NCBI RefSeq assembly: GCF_900188085.1 | Contig: NZ_FZOU01000003.1 | Coordinates: 186,001 to 250,000 of the forward strand | DNA: 64,000 bases | From: Granulicella rosea | GTDB lineage: Bacteria > Acidobacteriota > Terriglobia > Terriglobales > Acidobacteriaceae | Direction of reading: 5' to 3' | Part shown: piece after piece, positions 39,011 through 47,437 of the stretch | How the letters are laid out: every line of letters begins with the position of its first letter | How positions within the stretch are numbered: position 1 is the first letter of the stretch | Made by a program: the position numbers and the translations under genes | The notes under the pieces: generated by a model | What the model was told of the DNA's origin: nothing | The model's database searches: none | What the model saw: the letters and a program-made list of their open reading frames with translations, nothing else

Positions 39011-40546
39011 ATGCGAAACAGTTTCCGATCCGTCCGCGTCCTTCTGCCCGCCATCCTGTTCACCGTATGCACCCCGCTTTCGACCGCCTGCGCGCAGACG
39101 ACCGCCAGCTTCACCGTCGATCCCACCGCCACGCAGACGCCCGTGAACACCGGCTTCCTGGGGCTGTCGCTCGACCTTGCGGAGACCAAGTACATGGTGG
39201 GCACCTCGACCAGTCCGAACCCCATCTTTCGCCAGCTCCTGACGAACCTGACGACCTATCAGAACGGTCCGCTGCAGATGCGCGAGCTAAGCGATGAGGC
39301 GTTCACCACGGACACGACCGACGCGTTCACGACGCTTTCGAATCTCTACAACGCCACCCACACGACGAACGGCGGGGTGAAGTACTTCGTCGGGGTCGAC
39401 TTCGCGGGCGACGTGAACTCGACCGGCGGCAGCAACGGCACGGCGGCCGCGCAGGCGCATACGATCTACTCCAGCTTGCCCACGGGCAGCGTGCTGAGCT
39501 ACGAGGTCGGCAACGAGCCCGATCTCTACGTCTCGCCCACCCGCACCGGAACGTGGAACTACTCCACCTTCAAGACGCAGTATGAAAACACTGTCGCGTC
39601 GATCGAGGCGGAGAATACGGGCATTCCCATGGACGCGCCGGTCTTCTCCGGCGGCTCGAACAGTTTCTCGACCACGACGAACATCAACGACTTCATCAAC
39701 TCGGAGCAGGCGCATCTGGGGCTGTTCGATCTGCACTACTACGCGGGCAATCACTGCAACGGCAACTCGGTCGCGGCGGATTACCTGATGACGTCGGCGG
39801 CGGTGAACAGCACGTCGATGGTCTCGCGTCCGAACAACGCCTCCACCTGGCTTGCGACGCTGCATGGCGTCAGCCGCTCGAACTTCCGCATCGGCGAGAT
39901 GAACTCCATCGCCTGCCAGGGTCAGGCCGGGGTCAGCGACACCTTTCAGTCGGCGCTGTGGTTTCTCGACGAGGCGATGAGCTACGCCCAGCACTACGTC
40001 AGCGGCATCAACCTGTTTACGATTGCGGCGACCTCTTATTACAGCCCGTTCCAGTTCACCCATTCCGGGACCTTCCCGAACTACACCTATGGGGTTTCGA
40101 AGATCAATCCGATCTATTACGGCATGATCGCCACGGCGATGATGCTGCAGAATAACGCGGCCCTGCTGCCGGCCATCACGCCCACCACGTCGAAGAACAT
40201 CGTGGCCTACGCGACGCTCGACGCCTCGAACAACGTCCGCATCCTGCTGCTGAACAAGGAGGAGACCTCGACCGGCGATGGCAATGTGGTCATCACCATG
40301 ACCGGCGGAGGCAACGCCTCGCTGTGGAAGCTGCTGGTGACCGGCAACAACTACGCGGCCAGCGACTACACGAACCTCTCGGGCAGCGGAGACGAGATCA
40401 CGCTCGGCGGCCTGACCTTCAAGGGCAGCACGGACGGTACGTCTTCCGGAACGCAGAGCATCTCGACCGTCGTGCCGTCGAACTCGGTCTATACGATTCC
40501 GTTGAATCATTCGAGCGCGATGGTGGTGAAGATCCCGCTGTCGTAA
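39011..40546 (+). CDS. Secreted glycosidase, GH79-like
   Basis: 511 residues from ATG 39011; an in-frame ATG at 38978 lies before the AAGGAG at 38994. Signal peptide about 1-29 ending TACAQ. A TIM-barrel-like part carries EVGNEPDLY with probable acid/base Glu169 and FRIGEMNSIACQG with probable nucleophile Glu296, about 127 residues apart, matching the GH79 layout (beta-glucuronidase and relatives). A beta-sandwich end (VRILLLNKEETSTGDGNVVITM) follows. Exact substrate unknown. A perfect hairpin lies directly after the gene. Confidence 0.78.
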   Translation: MRNSFRSVRVLLPAILFTVCTPLSTACAQTTASFTVDPTATQTPVNTGFLGLSLDLAETKYMVGTSTSPNPIFRQLLTNLTTYQNGPLQMRELSDEAFTTDTTDAFTTLSNLYNATHTTNGGVKYFVGVDFAGDVNSTGGSNGTAAAQAHTIYSSLPTGSVLSYEVGNEPDLYVSPTRTGTWNYSTFKTQYENTVASIEAENTGIPMDAPVFSGGSNSFSTTTNINDFINSEQAHLGLFDLHYYAGNHCNGNSVAADYLMTSAAVNSTSMVSRPNNASTWLATLHGVSRSNFRIGEMNSIACQGQAGVSDTFQSALWFLDEAMSYAQHYVSGINLFTIAATSYYSPFQFTHSGTFPNYTYGVSKINPIYYGMIATAMMLQNNAALLPAITPTTSKNIVAYATLDASNNVRILLLNKEETSTGDGNVVITMTGGGNASLWKLLVTGNNYAASDYTNLSGSGDEITLGGLTFKGSTDGTSSGTQSISTVVPSNSVYTIPLNHSSAMVVKIPLS

Positions 40547-40558
40547 GGGGGCAGGACA

Positions 40559-40587
40559 CGGCTATCGCACACACTGTGCGATAGCCG
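40559..40587 (+). terminator. Hairpin after the GH79-like gene
   Basis: Perfect 13-bp stem CGGCTATCGCACA (40559-40571) / TGTGCGATAGCCG (40575-40587) with a 3-nt loop. No T-run follows. Confidence 0.6.
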
Positions 40588-40638
40588 GTCACCGAAGATG
40601 CCGGAGTTGGAGCTGCGCGACTATGATGGTGGAGTTGA

Positions 40639-41598
<960 letters not shown>

Positions 41599-41620
41599 CT
41601 GGGTTTCAGCAAGGGAATAA

Positions 41621-41654
41621 AGGGGCGGCCTTGCGAGGCTGCCTCTTCGTTTCT
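41621..41654 (+). terminator. Terminator after mdh
   Basis: Stem AGGGGCGGCCT (41621-41631) / AGGCTGCCTCT (41636-41646), loop TGCG, two G.U pairs, followed by TCGTTTCT. Confidence 0.75.
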
Positions 41655-41716
41655 ACGATTCGATTCAGCTGGCGTTGCATCTTATAAGCTGTCCTACAAG
41701 GAGGACTCAAAACCAG

Positions 41717-42148
41717 ATGGCACTCGAAAAAGTAGTCTACACAGCGCACGCGACGGCCACCGGCGGCCGCGAGGGAGTGGCGAAGACCGACGACGGCAAG
41801 GTGGATGTGAAGCTCGATCCGCCAAAGGAGATGGGCGGCGGCGGCACGGGCACCAACCCCGAGCAGCTCTTCGCGATGGGCTACGCGGCTTGCTTCATCG
41901 GCGCGCTGAAGTTTGTTGGGAGCTCGCAGAAGATCCACGTCCCGAAGGATGCGTCCATCGACTCGAGCGTGAGCTTCGGCCCCCTGGCGAACGGCGCCAA
42001 GGGCTTCGGCATCGCGGTCGAGCTGGTCGTGCACATCCCCGGCATGGAGAAGGAACTGGCGGAGAAGCTGGTCCACGAGGCGCACGAGGTCTGCCCGTAC
42101 TCGAACGCGACGCGGGGTAATATCGATGTGAAGCTGTCGGTGGCTTAG
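41717..42148 (+). CDS. Organic hydroperoxide resistance protein (Ohr/OsmC family)
   Basis: 143 residues from ATG 41717; AAGGAGG lies 12 nt upstream. Two reactive cysteines in the right context: YAACFIGALKFV (about 55) and HEVCPYSNATRGN (about 120), as in Ohr proteins that reduce organic peroxides with lipoyl thiols. N-terminal VVYTAHATATGGREG is typical of Ohr. Convergent with ppiB; the two share a bidirectional terminator. Confidence 0.92.
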   Translation: MALEKVVYTAHATATGGREGVAKTDDGKVDVKLDPPKEMGGGGTGTNPEQLFAMGYAACFIGALKFVGSSQKIHVPKDASIDSSVSFGPLANGAKGFGIAVELVVHIPGMEKELAEKLVHEAHEVCPYSNATRGNIDVKLSVA

Positions 42149-42171
42149 TCAGTCTGAGATTGGCTGCAAAG

Positions 42172-42199
42172 CAAAGGACCTGCCGAGGCAGGTCCTTTG
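42172..42199. terminator. Bidirectional terminator between ohr and ppiB
   Basis: Perfect 13-bp arms CAAAGGACCTGCC (42172-42184) and GGCAGGTCCTTTG (42187-42199); A/T ends on both sides. Confidence 0.8.
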
Positions 42200-42218
42200 T
42201 GCGTGGACGCGACTTCCG

Positions 42219-42740
42219 TTACGCGACGCGCTCGATCGTAACCGACTCCAGCACGACCGGCTTCTTGGGCCGGTCCATACCGTCGCGGGCGACTTTGCTG
42301 ATCTTCTCGACGATGTCGTAGCCTTCGACCACTTCACCGAAGATGGTGTGCTTGCCCGTCAGCCAGCTGGTGTCGGTGACGGTGATGAAGAACTGGCTGC
42401 CGTTGGTGTTGGGGCCGGCGTTGGCCATGGCGAGCTTGCCGGGCGTCTTGAAGTGGTGCGGGCTGCCCTTGGTCTCGTCTGCGAACTTGTAGCCGGGGCC
42501 GCCCATGCCGGAGCCCTCGGGATCTCCGCCCTGGATCATGAAGGCCGGGATGACGCGGTGGAAGATGGTGCCGTCATAGAGCTTGTCGCCCTTCTTGCTG
42601 CGGCTGTTCCACTCCTTGGTTCCTTCGGCGAGACCGATGAAGTTGGCGACGGTAATGGGCGCGTCCTTCTCGAACAGTTCGCAGACAATGGCGCCTTCGC
42701 TGGTCTTGAAGGTGGCGTAAGTGCCGGGCTTGGTAGGCAT
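42219..42740 (-). CDS. Cytoplasmic cyclophilin-type peptidyl-prolyl isomerase
   Basis: 173 residues without signal peptide. Cyclophilin core: FHRVIPAFMIQGGDPEG (about 60), LAMANAGPNTNGSQFFI (about 102) and HTIFGEVVEG (about 131). Assists folding by isomerising Xaa-Pro bonds. Adjacent to a second, secreted cyclophilin 96 bp upstream on the same strand, probably an old tandem duplication with compartment split. Confidence 0.95.
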   Translation of the reverse strand: MPTKPGTYATFKTSEGAIVCELFEKDAPITVANFIGLAEGTKEWNSRSKKGDKLYDGTIFHRVIPAFMIQGGDPEGSGMGGPGYKFADETKGSPHHFKTPGKLAMANAGPNTNGSQFFITVTDTSWLTGKHTIFGEVVEGYDIVEKISKVARDGMDRPKKPVVLESVTIERVA

Positions 42741-42836
42741 GATTTAAGTGTTCTCCTTACAGTGCTGGGGCGAGTTTCCGCGTTGATGGACCCGTGAAAT
42801 GACGAACACGCCATTCTAACGCGGTCGGGTGAATTC

Positions 42837-43649
42837 TTACTGCTTCTGCGGCGGCAACGGCGCTGCAGGCAGCGAGATGGGCGCGACCGGCAGCGGCGGC
42901 ATCGGCTGTCCGTCGCGGACGATGTAAACGTGGTTCATCACCACGGGTACATCCGGCTTGTCGTCGTGGTTGCGCGAGACGCGGGCGATGGAGGCGACCA
43001 GCAGGACGGTGTGGGCGTCGCACTGGCCGAAGATGTTGTACTTGCCGTCGAGGTCCGGCTGTGGCTCTTCGGTGATGAAGAACTGCGTGCCGTTGGTGTT
43101 CGGCCCGGCGTTGGCCATGGCGAGTCGGCCGGCGACGTCGAAGTTCAAGCCCGGCACGATCTCCTGGTCGAAGAAGTAGCCGCCGTCGCCCGACCCATTG
43201 CCCAGCCGGTCGCCTCCCTGGATCATGAAGGTTGGGATGACCCGGTGGAAGGTCACGCCGTCGTAGAACCTTACGCCGTGCATCTTCTTCTGCGTGCTGG
43301 GGTCGGTCCAGTCCTTCGTGCCCTCGGCGAGGCCGATGAAGTTGGCGGTGGAGACCGGCGCCTCCTTCTCGAAGAGCTTGCAGGTCAGCCGGCCCATGGT
43401 CGTGTCGATGACGACGGTGGGGCCAGTGGGAACCATCGGCGGTTTGATCTGCGCGGCCGTGCTGGGGGCGTCGGGGAACTGCTCGGCGGCGGCCGGCGCC
43501 GGGGTGGTCGCCGCGGGCGCTGTCTTCTCCGGTTGAGCGGCTGGCGCGGCGGCTTGTGCCTGAAGAGCTGCAGGGGCGGCAAGCATCGTCAGGCCAAACG
43601 CAAGGCGGAGGGCGGTCTTACCGGAGTCTCGGATCGTCTTTTCGAACAT
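42837..43649 (-). CDS. Secreted cyclophilin-type peptidyl-prolyl isomerase
   Basis: 270 residues from ATG 43649. Signal peptide about 1-33, then an Ala/Pro-rich linker of about 45 residues and a cyclophilin domain (FHRVIPTFMIQGGDRLG, LAMANAGPNTNGTQFFI, KYNIFGQCDAHTVLL). The C-terminal tail is Pro-rich (PPLPVAP). Periplasmic folding factor. It shares the AEGTKDW/AEGTKEW loop with the neighbouring cytoplasmic paralogue. Confidence 0.92.
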   Translation of the reverse strand: MFEKTIRDSGKTALRLAFGLTMLAAPAALQAQAAAPAAQPEKTAPAATTPAPAAAEQFPDAPSTAAQIKPPMVPTGPTVVIDTTMGRLTCKLFEKEAPVSTANFIGLAEGTKDWTDPSTQKKMHGVRFYDGVTFHRVIPTFMIQGGDRLGNGSGDGGYFFDQEIVPGLNFDVAGRLAMANAGPNTNGTQFFITEEPQPDLDGKYNIFGQCDAHTVLLVASIARVSRNHDDKPDVPVVMNHVYIVRDGQPMPPLPVAPISLPAAPLPPQKQ

Positions 43650-43739
43650 CACCTCACAAGGCTAACGCCTCGCGGCAAAGGCTACAAGTGCAGGTGACCG
43701 ATGGGGCGCGGCGGGCGTCCAACGCAGTTGGAGGATTTT

Positions 43740-44033
43740 ATGGCAAAGTTTGCGCTGTACGCGGAGTTGAAGCCGAAGCCGGGCAAGGAAGCCGAGATCG
43801 AAGCGTTTCTGAAGCTGGGTGGCGAGATGTCCCACGCCGAGCCGGGAACCGTCTCATGGTACGGATTCAAAGAGGATAACGGCACATACGGCGTCTTCGA
43901 CACGTTCGACGATGAGGCGGGGCGCGATGCACACCTGACCGGCGAGATCGCCAAGGCCCTGATGGCAAAGGCGGACGAGTATTTCGCCGAGCAGCCGAAG
44001 ATTCACAAGATTGCGATTCTGGCGGAGAAATAA
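43740..44033 (+). CDS. Antibiotic biosynthesis monooxygenase-family protein
   Basis: 97 residues from ATG 43740, with GGAGG 6 nt upstream. Dimeric alpha/beta-barrel fold signs: LYAELKPKPGKEAEIEAFL (about 6-24), EPGTVSWYGFKEDNGTYGVFDTFDD (about 34-58) and HLTGEIAKAL. Members include YgiN-like quinol monooxygenases; the substrate is unknown. Confidence 0.87.
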   Translation: MAKFALYAELKPKPGKEAEIEAFLKLGGEMSHAEPGTVSWYGFKEDNGTYGVFDTFDDEAGRDAHLTGEIAKALMAKADEYFAEQPKIHKIAILAEK

Positions 44034-44035
44034 CT

Positions 44036-45154
44036 CTAAGGTTGCGTCGTGGCGGCGGCCTGCACTTCGGCGAAGACCCGGAGCAGGTTGCCGCCAAGCA
44101 GCTTTTCCAGGTCATCCTCGGAATACCTGCGCTCGCGCAGCGCGTCCGCGATCTTCGGCAGATCGGCTGCCGAATCGATGCCTTCGGGCAATGACGGAAT
44201 GCCGTCGAAGTCCGTCCCAATGCCGACATGGTCGATGCCCGCTACCTTTGCCACGTGGTCGATGTGATCGATCAACGACGCAAAGGGCGCTCGCGGCAGG
44301 CGGGCAGCAAACCTCCGATCCACACCATCCGAGACATAAAACGGAATAGGCAAATTTCGTTCGCGCCATGGCTTCGCTGCGTGTTCGTGGGCTTCGCGTC
44401 GTTCGGGACGCTGCCGATTCCAGGCTGCGTGCCAGTCCTCGTCGATGAAGGCAGGGAAGAAGTTGACCATGCAGGCGCCGCCCGCATTCGCCAGGGCGCG
44501 GAGCATCTCGTCCGTCAGGTTGCGGGGTACATCCGTAAGCGAGCGGGCGCTCGAATGCGTCGCGAGGATCGGCGCGCGGGAGCATGCGAGCACCTGCCAG
44601 AAGGTCTCGTCCGACGCGTGGCTGACGTCGACGATCATGCCGAGCCGGTTCATCTCCGCAATCACCTCGCGACCGAAGCCGGTCAGACCGCCGTGGCGCC
44701 GCACGGAGTCGTCGTGCAGGTCTCCGCAGGAGTCGGCCCACTCATGCGTGTTCGACCACGTCAGCGTCATATAACGGATGCCGAGCCGATGGTAGACGCG
44801 TAGCAGCGACAGCGAATTCTCGATGGAGTGGCCGCCTTCGAGGCCCAGGAGGACGGCGAATCTGCCCTCGGCATACGCCTCACGGATGTCTTCGGGCGAA
44901 AGGCACAGCCGCAGCTCCTCTGGGTGCTTGCGGACCTGTTCGAGCACGCCGTCGATCAACTGCAGCGTTCGGTGGGCATAGCGTCCCTTCCACTCGGAGG
45001 GTTCGGCCCAGATGGCGAAGAACTCCGCGCCCAGGCCGCCGGCGCGCGCCGTGGCGAGGTCGATCATGCCGGGGCCGAGCGGCCCGTCGACGAAGTCCCA
45101 GCCCTGATCGGCGAAGCGCTGCGGCGTGTCGGCATGGGTGTCGATGGTCAGCAT
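44036..45154 (-). CDS. Membrane dipeptidase-family (M19) zinc hydrolase
   Basis: 372 residues. M19 signatures: IDTHADTP (His/Asp zinc ligands, about 4-10), LLGLEGGHSIENS (zinc Glu, about 104-115), TLTWSNTHEWADS (about 133), IVDVSHASDETF (zinc His, about 178), APILATHSSAR (second His), and HVGIGTDFDGI (about 318). Lacks a signal peptide, so it is probably cytoplasmic. It cleaves dipeptides, including D-residue ones. Convergent with the monooxygenase gene, gap 2 bp. Confidence 0.93.
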   Translation of the reverse strand: MLTIDTHADTPQRFADQGWDFVDGPLGPGMIDLATARAGGLGAEFFAIWAEPSEWKGRYAHRTLQLIDGVLEQVRKHPEELRLCLSPEDIREAYAEGRFAVLLGLEGGHSIENSLSLLRVYHRLGIRYMTLTWSNTHEWADSCGDLHDDSVRRHGGLTGFGREVIAEMNRLGMIVDVSHASDETFWQVLACSRAPILATHSSARSLTDVPRNLTDEMLRALANAGGACMVNFFPAFIDEDWHAAWNRQRPERREAHEHAAKPWRERNLPIPFYVSDGVDRRFAARLPRAPFASLIDHIDHVAKVAGIDHVGIGTDFDGIPSLPEGIDSAADLPKIADALRERRYSEDDLEKLLGGNLLRVFAEVQAAATTQP

Positions 45155-45227
45155 GGCTGATTGGAGTTTACCGGCTGGCGGAGCAACCTGTGTGCGGTCG
45201 CAGGCTTCTTATAGTGCGAGGTGCAAT

Positions 45228-45416
45228 ATGGCTCTTGACTTTGGAAACAACGACACGACAGCACGTCCCTCGCTCCAGAACATTTCGCCCGAGGGCGAGG
45301 ACACGACCGACGAGCAGCGTCTGAAGGCCATCGCGGATGCCGCCGCCAAGCATGGCAAGCACAGACTTCATGAGAATGAAAAGCATGTTCCAGGCGACAC
45401 GATCTTTACCAAGTAG
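45228..45416 (+). CDS. Small hydrophilic protein, unknown
   Basis: 62 residues. Hydrophilic, with Asp/Thr in the first half and a basic His/Lys-rich end (KHGKHRLHENEKHVPGDTIFTK). CGAGG lies upstream of the ATG. It is followed at 45433 by a strong bidirectional hairpin. No family recognised; possibly disordered. Confidence 0.55.
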   Translation: MALDFGNNDTTARPSLQNISPEGEDTTDEQRLKAIADAAAKHGKHRLHENEKHVPGDTIFTK

Positions 45417-45432
45417 TTCCGAGTTCGTTCCA

Positions 45433-45474
45433 CACATCAAAGCCCCGCTCAACGTTGAGTGGGGCTTTGATGTG
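45433..45474. terminator. Bidirectional terminator
   Basis: 21-bp arms CACATCAAAGCCCCGCTCAAC (45433-45453) and the mirrored 45454-45474 with one G.U pair; serves the small plus-strand gene and the convergent GlcG/HbpS gene. Confidence 0.85.
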
Positions 45475-45502
45475 TCTTTCTACTGCTTGTCGTTCATATC
45501 CA

Positions 45503-45916
45503 CTACAAGCGTGCCAGACCCGCCTCAGCTACCGCATGATCCTGCTCGCCGGATCCGCCACTGACTCCGATTGCGCCAATGACCTTACCCTCCATGACGA
45601 TCGGCAGACCGCCGGCGAAGATCATGATTCTGCCGCCGTTCGAGGCGTGGATACCGAAGAACTGATCGCCCGACTGCGAGTTTGCACCGAGATCTTTTGT
45701 AGTAATGTCGAAGGCTCGCGAGGTGAACGCCTTCTTCTGTGCAATGTCGATGGAGCCGATCCAGGCGTTGGTCATGCGTTCGAAGGCGAGCAGGTTGCCG
45801 CCCGCGTCGACGACAGCGATACACATGGGCTGGCCGATGGCTTCCGCCTTCGTTTCGGCTGCGGTGATGAGGCGGCGTGCATCTTCGAGGGTCAGGGTAG
45901 GGATGGTGCTGGGCAT
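45503..45916 (-). CDS. GlcG/HbpS-family heme-binding-like protein
   Basis: 137 residues. DUF336 (GlcG/HbpS) pattern: TLEDARRLITAAETKAEAIGQPMCIAVVDAGGNLLAFERM, IGSIDIAQKKAFTSRAF, GGLPIVMEGKVIGAIGVSGGSGEQD. Relatives bind heme or cobalamin-like ligands and one is linked to glycolate use. No signal peptide is seen. Role unknown. Confidence 0.9.
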   Translation of the reverse strand: MPSTIPTLTLEDARRLITAAETKAEAIGQPMCIAVVDAGGNLLAFERMTNAWIGSIDIAQKKAFTSRAFDITTKDLGANSQSGDQFFGIHASNGGRIMIFAGGLPIVMEGKVIGAIGVSGGSGEQDHAVAEAGLARL

Positions 45917-45970
45917 TCGATGGGGCTCCTAGTGGCTGCTGAATATGCAAACGATGCAGTGCTGAGTAGC

Positions 45971-46210
45971 TTATAAGTCTCTGAGGATGTCGTCTCGCGT
46001 AACATCCTTGTGTGCTGCAACCATTCTCACGATCGCAATGAGTGTGCCGGTGCGCAGAGGTTTGTGAGCCGGGATGGGGAGCGTCTGTCCCGTAGGAATG
46101 TCGGTGCGCAGAATGATGTGGCTGCCTGCCTGTCGTTCTTCGCGGTAGTCCCACCGACGGAGGAGATGATCGGCAAGCTCTCGACCGAAGATATCTCGCG
46201 GAGTCCTCAC
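45971..46210 (-). CDS. hicA: HicA-type mRNA interferase toxin
   Basis: 79 residues, double-stranded-RNA-binding-like fold. LLRRWDYREERQAGSHIILRT carries the GSH motif with the active His; TLPIPAHKPLRTGTLIAIVR is the usual second half. ATG overlaps the hicB stop by 4 bp. Expected to cleave mRNA when not bound by HicB. Confidence 0.87.
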   Translation of the reverse strand: MRTPRDIFGRELADHLLRRWDYREERQAGSHIILRTDIPTGQTLPIPAHKPLRTGTLIAIVRMVAAHKDVTRDDILRDL

Positions 46211-46416
46211 GCGACAGCCAGAACCTGCTCAACATGAAGGGATAGACGTATGCGCGTGGGCGGTTCTGAGTCGTAGAAATAACCCTTCACGGCATCCAGA
46301 ACCATGTAGCAGAGTTCATCCCAGGTATCGCCCTGAGTGGCGATACTCTCGCCAACTGCCACGGCAACGTAGCCGCCATCCGATTCTTGCGTCACGTTGA
46401 AGACAAGTTCGCTCAT
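46207..46416 (-). CDS. hicB: HicB-like antitoxin
   Basis: 69 residues from ATG 46416. Short HicB with the partial RNase H-like fold (ESDGGYVAVAVGESIATQGDTWDEL, AVKGYFYD) but no C-terminal DNA-binding domain, so autorepression would need another means. No good ribosome site is visible ahead of this ATG. The antitoxin is encoded before the toxin, between the end of sdhB and the GlcG gene. Confidence 0.78.
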   Translation of the reverse strand: MSELVFNVTQESDGGYVAVAVGESIATQGDTWDELCYMVLDAVKGYFYDSEPPTRIRLSLHVEQVLAVA

Positions 46417-46466
46417 AAGGGAAGAGTACGCCCTGCCGGGATTTCCCGGCAAGGAGCGCACCGATA

Positions 46467-47222
46467 TTACAACGAGAAGAAGTCCTTCACCTGCTGGATG
46501 ACCACATCGCGGCTGACATCCGAGATCGCTTCGATCAGCGGAAGCTGCTTGGGGCAGGCTGCAACGCAGTTCTGCGCCATGCCGCACTCCTGCACGCCGC
46601 CGTCCCCGGCCAGCGCGCGAAGGCGCTCTTCCTTCAGGACAGAGCCCGCGGGGTCCATGTTGAAGAGCTTCACCTGCGCAATCGTCGCTGCGCCGACGAA
46701 TGACGTTGAATCATTGAATTGGGGGCAGACCTCCATGCAGATGGTGCAGGAGATGCAGTTCGACAACGGATAGCGCTGTTCCTGAATCTGCGGCTGCTGG
46801 CGAGGGCCGGAGCCGAGATCGTATGAGCCGTCGATCGGCACCCAGGCCTTGACCGCCTTCAGGTTCTCGAACAGCACGGAGCGGTCGACCGCGAGGTCGC
46901 GCACCACGGGGAACTTCGACAGCGGCGCCAGCCGGATCGGCTGCTCAAGCTTGTCGACCAGCGCGGAGCAGGCCATGCGCGCCTTGCCGTTGATCAACAT
47001 CGCGCACGAGCCGCAGATCTCCTCCAGGCAGTTGGAGTCATAGGTGATCGGCGTGGTGGGCTTGCCGGTCACCTCGACCGGGTTCAGCGCGATCTCGCCG
47101 AGAAGCGAGGTAATGTTCATGTTCGGGCGATAGGGAATCTCGAACTTCTCGGTGGTCGCCGGCTGGTCCGGGCTGGACTGGCGCTTGATCTCGACTTGGA
47201 TGGTGCGGGCTGCGGTTGCCAT
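46467..47222 (-). CDS. sdhB: Succinate dehydrogenase iron-sulfur subunit
   Basis: 251 residues. 2Fe-2S ligands CLEEICGSCAMLINGKARMAC (about 65-84), 4Fe-4S CISCTICMEVCP (about 155-166), 3Fe-4S/4Fe-4S end CGMAQNCVAACP (about 213-224). Electron transfer from FAD to quinone. Third structural gene of the sdh operon, 12 bp after the 63-residue membrane protein. Confidence 0.96.
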   Translation of the reverse strand: MATAARTIQVEIKRQSSPDQPATTEKFEIPYRPNMNITSLLGEIALNPVEVTGKPTTPITYDSNCLEEICGSCAMLINGKARMACSALVDKLEQPIRLAPLSKFPVVRDLAVDRSVLFENLKAVKAWVPIDGSYDLGSGPRQQPQIQEQRYPLSNCISCTICMEVCPQFNDSTSFVGAATIAQVKLFNMDPAGSVLKEERLRALAGDGGVQECGMAQNCVAACPKQLPLIEAISDVSRDVVIQQVKDFFSL

Positions 47223-47234
47223 GCTTGTTTTCCC

Positions 47235-47426
47235 TCAATCTCTATCGCGTGTTGTATCCGTGTTCGCTTCGATTCCTGAAGAAGATGTTCTGCGATCCAG
47301 CTCGTGAGTGCCTTTCACGATTGCGTTCGATACGAACCATCCGCCGAGCAGTAAAGCCGGGAGAAACAACACCGAGGCGCATACCGCCAGAACGATGATG
47401 ATTCCGAGCTTGTCAAAGCCGAACAT
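47235..47426 (-). CDS. Small membrane protein between sdhA and sdhB
   Basis: 63 residues, ATG at 47426 with CGAGG 7 nt upstream, starting 11 bp after the sdhA stop. One hydrophobic helix (about 6-33: LGIIIVLAVCASVLFLPALL) and a polar tail rich in Thr/Arg/Asp. Unrecognised. Position and spacing suggest translation with SDH; it could be an accessory anchor or assembly factor. Confidence 0.65.
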   Translation of the reverse strand: MFGFDKLGIIIVLAVCASVLFLPALLLGGWFVSNAIVKGTHELDRRTSSSGIEANTDTTRDRD

Positions 47427-47437
47427 GATGCGCCTCG

